Positions 52,796-61,810 of a stretch of DNA of 64,000 bases are shown one piece after another (position 1 is the stretch's first letter; each line of letters starts with the position of its first letter). Location: the NCBI GenBank assembly GCA_964491515.1, contig CAZBGQ010000004.1:1-64000 (forward strand), written 5' to 3'. The notes under the pieces were generated by a model, which saw nothing but the letters and a program-made list of their open reading frames with translations, made no database searches and was not told where the DNA came from. A program made the translations under genes and the position numbers. Source of the stretch: CAZBGQ01 sp964491515 (GTDB taxonomy: Bacteria > Patescibacteriota > Gracilibacteria > UBA1369 > UBA12473).

Positions 52796-54376
52796 CTACG
52801 GATTGTATTGGTAGATCTGAGTTTCCCCATTGTCATAAATAATCTCAAACAAGGCGCTAGTCGAAAATTTCCCCTCCCCTACGAAATCATAGTCTTTGGC
52901 ACGCATGATAACCCGAGAATCATGCGTTTTAGGTTTTTCACTTTCAGCGAAACGAGCAATGGCCTCTCTAGTACGAGGAGATATAATTACAAAAAGTTTA
53001 TCGGCTTTAAATATTTGTTGAGATTCGGTTAAGAAATCAATGGATTCTGTGGAGAAGAAAGGGTCTGAAAAAATGCTATATATAGTCTTCATTTGGGGTG
53101 ACCTAAGGTTGAGGTAGCTATGAAGGCTGGCTTCTTCGTCAGACCAATTTTTTGGCGCTTTATTTTGAAAATAGTTGGAATTGAGTGTGTTGACATGAAA
53201 CATAGAAGTGAAAATAGTAGCATAATCAGAAATGAGGAGATCATTAGATACATCTTGTTTTTCAATCCACTCAAAAGCACTTACCTCACTTGGGATCATG
53301 GTTGGAATCACTGCGATATCAGTTGCATAGGTATACCCTGCTCTGTAAAAAGCAAAAATAAAGTAGCACACCAAGAGGAAGGGCAGAGACTTTTTAAGAA
53401 GACTATTTTTAATAGTGGCGTTTGAATAATCGTAGCCAATTCCAATCAATAAGAAGCAGGAAAGAAAGAATAGAAAAAACATACGTGTATGTATATGGGT
53501 TCCTAATATGATATAAAAGAAAAATGAGGTAAAAAGAAGAGAAATAGCTATGCGAATAGAAGATTTAAAATGAGAATGAGAAAACTTGGGATAAAGAATA
53601 ATTAGCCCAGCAAGTGCAGGTAAATAAATGTAAAAATAGCTCCATAGAGTCGCAAGATAATCAGGAGTGTTAGAACTTGAAAAGTTGGAGACTAATAGAA
53701 AGAAGTGCGATAAATCTAGGAATGGCTGAAAGGTGAGCATTAACTTAAGAAGTACAAAGGCACCGATTGAGAGTATTAAGTGCTTTAGGGATAATGGATT
53801 AAAATAGTAAATTAGAATAAAAGCGATTAACGGAAGAATACCCCACCAAAATAAGAGAGTACAAAGGAGTAAAACCATGAAAACTCTATTACGGTTTCTC
53901 CCTAAAAGGAGGGGGATAATGAGGAGAAGGGATAGGCTTAGGAAATGAGATGGAACCATGTAGGCCTGTCCCGGGAAAAACTGTGGAGAAAGTGAAAATC
54001 CAATTAAGATGGCCACAATCAATCCAGTAGTTTTGCTAAAGCGCTGACCTAATCGATATCCCAGGAAAATCAAAAGAAACAAAACAAATCCATGCATTAG
54101 AAGCGTTAAAGTTTCTAAGGGGATATTGGTCAAGCTATGTACAATGCCAAGCCAATAAGAATATAATAATGGGCTTCCCTGGAAAGGGGTTAGAATAGCT
54201 TCTTTGTTTTCAAAAATAACCATACGCCGAGCAATGCCCATATAAGCATATTCGTCGGTTCCATTAGGCAACCAAAAATTCTGGAGATTATTTGCCAAAA
54301 AGCTCATAAGCCAAACCACGCTTAAAAGAGCATAGGACAAAATTTTGCGCGAAGAAGAGGAAATGTGATTAATCAT
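52796..54376 (-). CDS. Polytopic membrane protein, GT-C glycosyltransferase-like
   Basis: 526 residues with about 10-11 membrane helices in residues 10-350. The first external loop contains LPNGTDEYAYMGIARRMV, where the Asp-Glu pair matches the acidic site of GT-C enzymes that use lipid-linked sugars. A ~160-residue soluble C-terminal domain follows (ALFEIIYDNGETQIYQYNP at the end). Final gene of the minus-strand operon, 15 bases after the VTC-domain gene. Likely role: transfer of a lipid-linked sugar outside the membrane; inferred. Confidence 0.75.
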   Translation of the reverse strand: MINHISSSSRKILSYALLSVVWLMSFLANNLQNFWLPNGTDEYAYMGIARRMVIFENKEAILTPFQGSPLLYSYWLGIVHSLTNIPLETLTLLMHGFVLFLLIFLGYRLGQRFSKTTGLIVAILIGFSLSPQFFPGQAYMVPSHFLSLSLLLIIPLLLGRNRNRVFMVLLLCTLLFWWGILPLIAFILIYYFNPLSLKHLILSIGAFVLLKLMLTFQPFLDLSHFFLLVSNFSSSNTPDYLATLWSYFYIYLPALAGLIILYPKFSHSHFKSSIRIAISLLFTSFFFYIILGTHIHTRMFFLFFLSCFLLIGIGYDYSNATIKNSLLKKSLPFLLVCYFIFAFYRAGYTYATDIAVIPTMIPSEVSAFEWIEKQDVSNDLLISDYATIFTSMFHVNTLNSNYFQNKAPKNWSDEEASLHSYLNLRSPQMKTIYSIFSDPFFSTESIDFLTESQQIFKADKLFVIISPRTREAIARFAESEKPKTHDSRVIMRAKDYDFVGEGKFSTSALFEIIYDNGETQIYQYNP

Positions 54377-54391
54377 GATTATATCCTAACA

Positions 54392-55105
54392 CTATGCAAT
54401 CTCGTGAGAAAGGCCCATTGCTTCTAGGCATGCAACATACTTAGAGCTCTGGCACAGACGGAGGCGTAGGGGGTTCAGGAGGCGCTCTATTCGCTCAGGA
54501 GAGCCTACGGGGATCTTACATTCAAGTATGATTAAGTGGGGGAGATGATGAGCATATTTAAGACGGGGTCTGCGCGCCTGTAGTTGATTGTAATAACCAA
54601 TATTATAATCAAGAGTGAGACGAATTTTACTGTGAGGATCACGGAAATATTCTCGCTGATACTCATTGATTAGAACCGGATCGGATCGGAATAAAAATCG
54701 CTCGTATTGTTCTAGTGAAAGATGTTGGCGGAGTTGGGCTTTTAGTTCTCTGTAGGTGAGTTGATAGATTGGAGTAGTAAGTTGGATTTCGACTCGATCT
54801 TTTGAAGAGAAAATATTGGAGCGCTCTTTGAATTCGAAAAAAATGGTTTTATCTGATGAGTCATACCAGCGAATCCGTGATTTCCAACGACGAGAAATAC
54901 CAGATTTGTTTTCATCATAGGAAGAAAAAGAAATATCATCAAAATAGAGTGTCCGATTGGTCGAGACTCGTTTGTGGTGAATAATCGGAAGACAGTTGGA
55001 GTTAAGAATTCTGCGTATATAGCTTAAGTCTCCTCCAATGATCTGAAATTTACGTTCAGCTCGATGGAATGTGACTTGATCCGCTTGGGTGGTGGCTTTA
55101 ATCAT
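54392..55105 (-). CDS. VTC-domain protein (polyphosphate polymerase type)
   Basis: Triphosphate-tunnel fold related to yeast Vtc4, which makes polyphosphate from ATP. In 237 residues the tunnel charges are visible: RAERKF (15-20), RTLYFDD (51-57), KSRIRWYD (75-82), FFEFKER (89-95), LINEYQREYF (145-154), RLTLD (162-166), LIILECKIP (191-199) and SSKYV (220-224). The last Glu and Lys match catalytic-type positions of the family. No membrane segment, so cytosolic. Its ATG overlaps the CotH gene stop by one base, and DUF4956 is two genes upstream. Polymerase activity is expected but not proven. Confidence 0.85.
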   Translation of the reverse strand: MIKATTQADQVTFHRAERKFQIIGGDLSYIRRILNSNCLPIIHHKRVSTNRTLYFDDISFSSYDENKSGISRRWKSRIRWYDSSDKTIFFEFKERSNIFSSKDRVEIQLTTPIYQLTYRELKAQLRQHLSLEQYERFLFRSDPVLINEYQREYFRDPHSKIRLTLDYNIGYYNQLQARRPRLKYAHHLPHLIILECKIPVGSPERIERLLNPLRLRLCQSSKYVACLEAMGLSHEIA

Positions 55106-57804
55106 TATAGGTTGGGATTGGTTTCAACCATTTCAGCAAACACGTCATGTGAGGCGTTGCGATTAGGAGGGAGGAGTACGTCATTCAAATAAACAGTAGA
55201 TCCTTCATGTACCACCATCTGATCTGTTGAAATAGTTTTATCCGTTGTGAGAGAGAGTGACGAAGCTCCAAATTCAGATTTTTTTGTATAAGCCGCCAAG
55301 TCAAAATAAGTGTTAGCGAGATTTACGTCAGAAGCGGTAAGAGATGAAAGATCTTTACTGGTCAGGCCGATAAATGCATCAACAATAGTAGCGCCCGTAA
55401 GCGTGACGGTGCTTCCTTCTCCGGCGCTAACGCCTTTATCTCCAGTTCCTCTTACTAAGAGGTCATTGATCTCTATAACCGTTCCACTGACATCAATACT
55501 GTCGTTCCCAATATCTAAAAAGGTTATGTCTTCGATGGTACCTTTTGAGAAATCCCCGTCAAAGGCATCTGAAAAAGTTCGAGCTAGGGTCACAGATTTT
55601 AGCGCAAATTCAGATTCGACAATATTTAAGCCATCTTCTCCGTGCATATCTTGGATAGTTACATTGTCCATATTTACGTTGCTTCGAAAAAATGTAACGC
55701 CTCCTGTTAAATTATACGTATCATTAACTTGTTGTGAGCCACCTGAGAACTGCACATGTTCTAGGGTAGAAGGTGAGTCACCATTTAATACAATGAAAAC
55801 ACCCCAGGGCTCTTCTGGGTTGAGTGCCTCAATTATTATGGGAGAAGATTCAGTGCCTATAAACTCGAGTGGGGCATAGGAATAGATAGAAACAGAGGGG
55901 GCGAGCCGAAGGCGAGCGCCAGGTTCTGCTTTGAGTGTGTAGCCCGAGGGAATAATTAAGTCATCATTCAAATCCCAGCTCCCAGAGGAGATAGTTACAG
56001 TTTTAGAACGTGTATCCTTTATTATGAATGGAAAGGATTCTATGTTGGCATTAGACTCCAAGACACGATTTTTTGGGAATGAGGGGGTTAGGGGTGTCCC
56101 AGCTACAGTCTCTTGGAAATCCGTTCCCGAAATACTAAAGTGAACCTCAACATTATGAGGGGTGTCTGTGGACGCTATGTCTAGGCAAATTGATTGATAG
56201 TTTGGTGGGGCCAGGTAAAGCGTAGGCGAAAGCTGGAACTCGTCAAAATAATTAGTGGTTCCACATTGTTGAAGTTCTCTCATTGGAAATAATTTCTCAT
56301 CGACTTCAACGGAATGAATAGTAAGCGCAAGGGGAACAAAGTTACCCAGCTGAATTTCAAGGTGATCTAACCCTTCTTCAAGAGATCGAGCCTCGAAACG
56401 TGCGTGCAGAAATTGGGGAGGATTGAATAGTGATCGGATACTATATGCATTAGAGTCAATAGTGTGTCGAATATCTTTGATATTTGTGAAAGGGAATTCT
56501 CTCCATAAAAATCCCTGTAAGTGTCTAAGCTGAGGCTCATAGTGAGACCATAAAGTTTCAACATAATTTTCTTGGCTGACACGCCATAGTTCACTCTGGT
56601 AAAGAGGGGAGAATCTTTCATCTTGCAGGGCGTAGTAAATCAGCCCACGAAAATCAACGATCCCAAGGAGGACTCCTGTTGAACGCTGAACAGCATAATT
56701 ATCAAAGCTAATAGGCTCAAAATGAGAAGTAATGGGATTGTAGTAAAAGCGCTCATTATGCCAAAAGTTTCCATGTTCCGCCCCAAATAGTGTTTGAAGT
56801 GAAAAATAACGTGCGTACTGTTCACAATCAAAAACATCACAAAAGCTCATATTTTCTTGGTCGAACTCTTCTAATAGTGCATAGGCTGATTGTAGCCATT
56901 GTGCCTTTTGGGGATCTTCTTGTATGTCGTTGAGCTCAAAGGGTTCAAGAGTGGCTGGATTGTGGAGTATGTCATCATGCCCAAAGAGAAGGGTGCTTGC
57001 AACAGTTTCTTTCTCGAGGACATTCATGTGTGTGGCTCGATCATCCCAGAGAAAGTCTTCATTGTATTTAAAGATTATTGAATCTCGTCGTCCCATACTT
57101 TCGACAAGCTCTTTTGTGAAGAATTCAGAGGTGGCCATTACTCCGATTGATTTCCCATTGAGAATCGCATCAATAAATTCATAGCGTGGCGCAAGTATAT
57201 TTTCATCTCGTAGTGCTTTGAATAGAAGCCATTCCCCAAGAAAGTTACGAGTTTTGGGGCTTTGCATTGAGAAGGTTGAAAGACCATTCCATGATTTTGA
57301 GTTGCGTATTTTTACGCGAAGAGAGGGTTTGTCTAAATCTAAGTGGTCGAGCCAGTCCCCCTTTAATCTAATTTTGGTTTTATACTCCCCTCCTTTAGAG
57401 GAGCTAATGGTAGCTTTTACATAATCATCACTTGAGGAGATTAGAATCCCGACTTGAAGCGCCTCTTGTGCTTTCGCTTCTACTTTTTGCCAATTTTCAA
57501 AAGGAACATCTATGTAAATTGTTTCAAGCTCTTCATTGAAAAGAGGATGTATATAGGATGAAGCATAATGAATGGGGAGAAGTGCGGAATTTTGAAATTG
57601 ACGAACAAAACGATCTACAAGATAAGGAAGCGCGTAGCCATACGTCGAATATACAAGGTAGCCAAAGGTTGAGAGAAGAACGAAAAAGAGGCTCAACGCT
57701 ACTAATATTAGGCGCTTAAATAACCGACCACGATGACACTGTTTTAAAACAGAAAGAGCTCGGGACCACCAAGTAAAAGTAGATTCGGGGGGGGTAAGTC
57801 TCAC
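55105..57804 (-). CDS. CotH-kinase-domain protein with parallel beta-helix
   Basis: 899 residues, membrane-anchored. A single helix (~30-52) is followed by an extracytoplasmic CotH kinase-like domain (~93-425): YKTKIRLKGDW (141-151), SLRVKI, NFLGEWLLFKALRDENILAPRYEF, and HGNFWHNERFYYN...FEPISFDNY (345-370), where the final Asp-Asn matches the metal site of CotH. Residues ~600-840 are repetitive strands (VTIQDMHG, ITFLDIGNDSI, GATIVDAF) typical of a right-handed beta-helix, perhaps glycan-binding. CotH proteins are atypical kinases that phosphorylate secreted proteins. Genes on both sides (VTC, DUF4956) touch or nearly touch it. Confidence 0.85.
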   Translation of the reverse strand: MRLTPPESTFTWWSRALSVLKQCHRGRLFKRLILVALSLFFVLLSTFGYLVYSTYGYALPYLVDRFVRQFQNSALLPIHYASSYIHPLFNEELETIYIDVPFENWQKVEAKAQEALQVGILISSSDDYVKATISSSKGGEYKTKIRLKGDWLDHLDLDKPSLRVKIRNSKSWNGLSTFSMQSPKTRNFLGEWLLFKALRDENILAPRYEFIDAILNGKSIGVMATSEFFTKELVESMGRRDSIIFKYNEDFLWDDRATHMNVLEKETVASTLLFGHDDILHNPATLEPFELNDIQEDPQKAQWLQSAYALLEEFDQENMSFCDVFDCEQYARYFSLQTLFGAEHGNFWHNERFYYNPITSHFEPISFDNYAVQRSTGVLLGIVDFRGLIYYALQDERFSPLYQSELWRVSQENYVETLWSHYEPQLRHLQGFLWREFPFTNIKDIRHTIDSNAYSIRSLFNPPQFLHARFEARSLEEGLDHLEIQLGNFVPLALTIHSVEVDEKLFPMRELQQCGTTNYFDEFQLSPTLYLAPPNYQSICLDIASTDTPHNVEVHFSISGTDFQETVAGTPLTPSFPKNRVLESNANIESFPFIIKDTRSKTVTISSGSWDLNDDLIIPSGYTLKAEPGARLRLAPSVSIYSYAPLEFIGTESSPIIIEALNPEEPWGVFIVLNGDSPSTLEHVQFSGGSQQVNDTYNLTGGVTFFRSNVNMDNVTIQDMHGEDGLNIVESEFALKSVTLARTFSDAFDGDFSKGTIEDITFLDIGNDSIDVSGTVIEINDLLVRGTGDKGVSAGEGSTVTLTGATIVDAFIGLTSKDLSSLTASDVNLANTYFDLAAYTKKSEFGASSLSLTTDKTISTDQMVVHEGSTVYLNDVLLPPNRNASHDVFAEMVETNPNL

Positions 57805-57806
57805 GT

Positions 57807-58487
57807 TTAGAGAAGATTATCCATATCAACAAAAGAGATCAGCGAAGCAGGGAACTCCTTTTTAAGCAGAACGACAAGGTTAAGTAATGACTTTGAATCC
57901 TTGGCCTTAATGAGTACACGAGATTGAAGAACGTCTCCTTCGACATCAATCCGACGCAAATCTGCCACTTTTGTATGCTGATTGATCAAATCTAAGAATT
58001 TAGATTCTCCTTTTAAGATGAAATCCTTGTCTTCCCCTTCAAAAGTAATCATGAAATTATGAGAACTCCTTTTGGTTATAAATCGGTCTCGTACCGTAAG
58101 CATAACTGCGATGAATAATACGGCGACAATCGTCGGCCAGCGCTGATCTGCTCCTAGGGAGAGTCCAACCGCGAGCGCAAGGAAAAGATAGATCAGTTCT
58201 TCCGGCTCCTTAATGGCAGAGCGAAAACGCACGATAGAAAGCGCTCCAACTAATCCCAGGGAAAGGGCTAGAGAAGATTTAACGACGGAAATGATTAAAA
58301 TCGTAATTAAAGTAAGAAGCGGGAAAATGTTAGCTAGGCTCTCTTTATTTGAAAGCGTGTGAGAATAACGCAAGTAAAGCCATCGAACGACAAAGGCCAA
58401 CGCGGTTCCCAGAATCAGGTTGATTAGCAAGCTCTCAATTGAGAGGTGAGCAGGTGTTGTGAGGTCTAATTGGAGTAAATCATTCAT
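57807..58487 (-). CDS. DUF4956 membrane protein
   Basis: 226 residues. Four hydrophobic segments in residues ~18-135 with the hallmark GLVGALSIVRFRSAIKEPEEL between helices two and three, then a ~85-residue cytosolic domain (FMITFEGEDKD...SFVDMDNLL) of alternating strands and helices. The family has no known function; the conserved Arg-rich loop recalls MgtC-like proteins. It lies 2 bases upstream of the CotH gene and is co-transcribed with the VTC gene, so it could be the membrane channel or anchor for the VTC enzyme; this is inference. Confidence 0.87.
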   Translation of the reverse strand: MNDLLQLDLTTPAHLSIESLLINLILGTALAFVVRWLYLRYSHTLSNKESLANIFPLLTLITILIISVVKSSLALSLGLVGALSIVRFRSAIKEPEELIYLFLALAVGLSLGADQRWPTIVAVLFIAVMLTVRDRFITKRSSHNFMITFEGEDKDFILKGESKFLDLINQHTKVADLRRIDVEGDVLQSRVLIKAKDSKSLLNLVVLLKKEFPASLISFVDMDNLL

Positions 58488-58505
58488 CTGAAAAAATATA
58501 GAGTT

Positions 58506-59627
58506 TTAAGGTCTATTTGTAAAGGAGGATTTCAAAAAATCGTCTAGTAAATTAATCGAATATTGAATGTCAAAAGACTCCGCAGCTTTGAGGGCATTTA
58601 GGTGCAACGTTTCTTGAAGAGATTTATCCTGAAGAACTGTAAGTATTGCCCTTGCAAAGGCTTCCGGTTCTCTTGGGGGCGCAAGGTAGGCTTCTTTCAA
58701 ATGAGTTAAGATAGCTGTGTTGCCAGGCACAGAGGTGGTAACAATAGGAGTGCCTGCCGCAAGTGATTCTAGAATGGTAGTGGACATGCCTTCTAATCGG
58801 GTGGACATAACCATGAGGTCGAGGATACCTAATAATTCGGGGATGTCATTTCGATTACCAAGGAATAAAACTGAATCTTCCAATTTTAAGTTTTGTGCCA
58901 TTTCTTGGAGAATGGATTTATCGGGGCCATCTCCGATCAGAAGGAGCCTGGCATTGGGGAATTTCGCTCTAACCATTTTGAAAGCTTTTAACAAATCATC
59001 CTGTCCTTTTTCATGCATGCGTAATTTCGCCACACATCCGAGGATAGGGGAGTGACCAGTTAAGTTAAGAGATTTTAATTTCGCTACTTTATCTACAGGT
59101 CTTTGGAATTTTGTTATTTCTATCCCATTGGGGACCACGAGAATTCGATCTGGCTTGAAATGGTACATTTTCAAATAGCTCTCTTTAATAACGGGAGAAA
59201 CCGAAAAAAATGTAGGCACCAAAAAGGAAGTTAATCGATTTGAGAAATATTGAAGCCAATACAAGCGACGGAACTTTTTATCAGGAACTGAGTGAAGATA
59301 TCCATAGATTTTTTTGATTCCAAAAAGTCGTCCAAAAACCCGCCCAAATAAATCTGCATGTGGAAGATGCGTGATCATGGATTGAGGTTTGTGATGTTTA
59401 ATTAATGTACGAAATTTTCTAATCGCACCTATGGATAGTACGTGCTTGGCATCTAAATAGTGGACTGGTACTCCTCGGGATTCCAGTTCTTTCCCGAGTT
59501 CTCCTCGTTCACGTAAACACACCACATGAGGTGTGTGTTGTGTCATTTTGGGAAGCATTTTCACTAATAAAACCTCGCAGCCTCCAATTTCTAACCCCGT
59601 TACAAAATGAAAAACAATAGGCTTCAT
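58506..59627 (-). CDS. GT4-family glycosyltransferase
   Basis: GT-B retaining sugar transferase, 373 residues. N-terminal FHFVTGLEIGGCEVLLVKML, central ILVVPNGIEITKFQRP, SPILGCVAKLRMHEKGQDDLLKAF, LLLIGDGPDKSILQEMA and the motif VMSTRLEGMSTTILESLAAGTPIV (E-x7-E). Normal length. It lies 18 bases upstream of DUF4956 and 17 bases downstream of asnB within the same operon. Confidence 0.92.
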   Translation of the reverse strand: MKPIVFHFVTGLEIGGCEVLLVKMLPKMTQHTPHVVCLRERGELGKELESRGVPVHYLDAKHVLSIGAIRKFRTLIKHHKPQSMITHLPHADLFGRVFGRLFGIKKIYGYLHSVPDKKFRRLYWLQYFSNRLTSFLVPTFFSVSPVIKESYLKMYHFKPDRILVVPNGIEITKFQRPVDKVAKLKSLNLTGHSPILGCVAKLRMHEKGQDDLLKAFKMVRAKFPNARLLLIGDGPDKSILQEMAQNLKLEDSVLFLGNRNDIPELLGILDLMVMSTRLEGMSTTILESLAAGTPIVTTSVPGNTAILTHLKEAYLAPPREPEAFARAILTVLQDKSLQETLHLNALKAAESFDIQYSINLLDDFLKSSFTNRP

Positions 59628-59644
59628 GATGAGAGAATATCAGA

Positions 59645-61474
59645 TTAGAACGTCTGAAGCCATTGTTCCAACATCAAGAGTGTCCACAGCCGCTGACTGT
59701 GATCCAAGTCTGTATTCAGATGCTCATATACGAGTTTTTCGGTTTGAGCGCGATCGTAATAATCATGGAGTTTTGCGTTGGGAGACAACAGCGCATCTCG
59801 AAGGAATTCTTTCATTGGTCCACGGAACCATTCTCCGATGGGTATTTCAAATCCGCGTTTTCCTTTAAATACTCCTTCTGGGAGTTTGTTTTTAAATACT
59901 GATTTAAGGATTCGCTTCCCATTTTTATAATCTGCTGGCAATTGTGCTAAAAATTCCATCAATTGATGATCCAAGAATGGAGAGCGTCCCTCCAAGCTAT
60001 AAGCCATCGTAGCCACATCCACCTTTACTAATAAATCATCTGTTAAGCGGTGGGAAATGTCCACCCACATCAATTGATCCATGGGGTCGTCCCCCTTGAA
60101 TCCTGCAAATTTCGCTTCCATTAATTCTGTTCCATTGAATTGATTTCCTGCAATCTCATCAGGAGAAAAATGAGAAGTGTATGACAAGTATCGTTCAGGT
60201 GAAGGTTTGTGAGAAGATTGAAGAAACCGTTTCAATCGGAAAGTGAATAAGGACGGTTTAATTCCCAAAAACGGCGAAGCTGAACCTGCTAATAAGCGTT
60301 GGAGTGGTTTGGGAATAATCCCATATTTCAATGAAAACTGAAAGTATTTGTACATACGGTACCCTAACAAGCTTTCATCTCCTCCATCACCGTTTAAGGC
60401 TACGGTCACATGTTTCCGTGTCATTTGAGCCAAGTAAAAGGAAGGGATTGCGGAGGAGTCGGCATAGGGTTCTTCGTAATGGTCTATGAGCTGAGGGAGA
60501 ATCTTGAGAGCGTGAGGTTCCACAATAAATTCTTGATGATTGGTGTTGAATGTTTGGGCTACTTGACGAGCTAGGGGCAATTCATTGAATTTTTCTTCTT
60601 TAAATCCAATGGAAAACGTATTGATGGGCTGATCCGAAATCTGACTCATCACTGCAGTCACAGCACTTGAGTCCATTCCTCCACTTAAGAAAACTCCTAG
60701 TGGTACATCGCTTATCATGCGTAAGCGGACGGCCTCTGTGAATTTTGCAAGAAATTGCTCGCCGGCCTCCTCAAAAGAAAGAGTGGATTTTGGAGAGTAG
60801 TGAAGTTCCCAATATCGTTCCATGCGGATGTTACCTTTTTCAAACACTAGAAAATGAGCAGGTGGAAGTTTTTGGATCCCCTTAAATCCTGTGAGTGGGT
60901 GAGGGACAAACCCAAAATGCAAATACGCCTCGATTGCTTCAGGATCAATTTCCCTCTTCACAGAGTCATCCTTAAGAATCGAACGAATGCAGGATCCAAA
61001 AACTAATTTAGTGCCATCATAAAAATATTTAAGTGGCTTTTGGCCCACGCGATCGCGTATTAAAATCAATTTCTGTTTAGGTCGGTCCCAAATTGCAATC
61101 GCAAACATTCCACGTAAATACTCCATGCAGCGTTCTCCATATTTTTCATATAAATAGATAATGACTTCCGTGTCGGATTCAGATTTAAATGAATATCCTT
61201 CTTTTTCCATCTCCTTACGAATTTCACGATAATTATAAATTTCTCCATTTAGCATCACAGTCACATCGCCATCTTGGCTCTGCATTGGTTGGTGGCCTTT
61301 TTCTGACAAATCAATGATCGCCAATCTTTTAAATGCAAACCCTGCCGGTCCATCTTTAAAAAGGCCTTCATCGTCGGGCCCCCTGTGAGTCATGGCTGTT
61401 GCCATATTCTTTAACAATTCAGAAGAAACCTCCTTGTTGTAATCGGTAAAAACTTTACCGGCAATTCCACACAT
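59645..61474 (-). CDS. asnB: Asparagine synthase (glutamine-hydrolysing)
   Basis: Uses glutamine and ATP to amidate a carboxylate. In 609 residues: N-terminal class II amidotransferase with catalytic Cys2 (MCGIAGKVF), RLAIIDLS, NGEIYNYREI, and a synthetase domain with the PP-loop SGGMDSSAV. All key residues are present. Inside a polysaccharide operon such proteins can amidate uronic acids in the glycan instead of aspartate; with UDP-uronic acids predicted in this locus this is plausible but not shown. It follows DUF2304 by 3 bases. Confidence 0.93.
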   Translation of the reverse strand: MCGIAGKVFTDYNKEVSSELLKNMATAMTHRGPDDEGLFKDGPAGFAFKRLAIIDLSEKGHQPMQSQDGDVTVMLNGEIYNYREIRKEMEKEGYSFKSESDTEVIIYLYEKYGERCMEYLRGMFAIAIWDRPKQKLILIRDRVGQKPLKYFYDGTKLVFGSCIRSILKDDSVKREIDPEAIEAYLHFGFVPHPLTGFKGIQKLPPAHFLVFEKGNIRMERYWELHYSPKSTLSFEEAGEQFLAKFTEAVRLRMISDVPLGVFLSGGMDSSAVTAVMSQISDQPINTFSIGFKEEKFNELPLARQVAQTFNTNHQEFIVEPHALKILPQLIDHYEEPYADSSAIPSFYLAQMTRKHVTVALNGDGGDESLLGYRMYKYFQFSLKYGIIPKPLQRLLAGSASPFLGIKPSLFTFRLKRFLQSSHKPSPERYLSYTSHFSPDEIAGNQFNGTELMEAKFAGFKGDDPMDQLMWVDISHRLTDDLLVKVDVATMAYSLEGRSPFLDHQLMEFLAQLPADYKNGKRILKSVFKNKLPEGVFKGKRGFEIPIGEWFRGPMKEFLRDALLSPNAKLHDYYDRAQTEKLVYEHLNTDLDHSQRLWTLLMLEQWLQTF

Positions 61475-61477
61475 AAA

Positions 61478-61810
61478 TTACTTGTCATCAATATCTTTAA
61501 GCGCCAATGCGCGAACCAATTTTTCGACACGGTTTTGCATACGTTTCACTACTAAATAATTGTGTAGTAGGAGAAGAAAGCCAAATAGAAATGCAATCAC
61601 CACCACAAAGTCCATGAGTCGAGCAAATCCCATATGTCTTACATAAGGGCTAACGAATTGAGGGAATAATGATACAAATAAAAATCCAACCCATAAAAGT
61701 AACCAGAAAAACAGTTCACGCCCGGAAAAATCTTTGCGACGATAGTTTGTATAAGAAAAAAAGATGGCCACAAGAGCGAACGCAACGGAGATGATTTGAA
61801 TGCCGATCAT
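61478..61810 (-). CDS. DUF2304 membrane protein
   Basis: 110 residues, three membrane helices (~3-20, ~32-50, ~66-88) with the typical RRKDFSGRELFFWLLLW segment, and a basic coiled C-terminus (VKRMQNRVEKLVRALAL). DUF2304 genes regularly sit next to DPM1-like GT2 genes and probably form a two-part membrane glycosyltransferase. Here it overlaps such a gene by ATGA, consistent with a complex. Confidence 0.87.
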   Translation of the reverse strand: MIGIQIISVAFALVAIFFSYTNYRRKDFSGRELFFWLLLWVGFLFVSLFPQFVSPYVRHMGFARLMDFVVVIAFLFGFLLLLHNYLVVKRMQNRVEKLVRALALKDIDDK

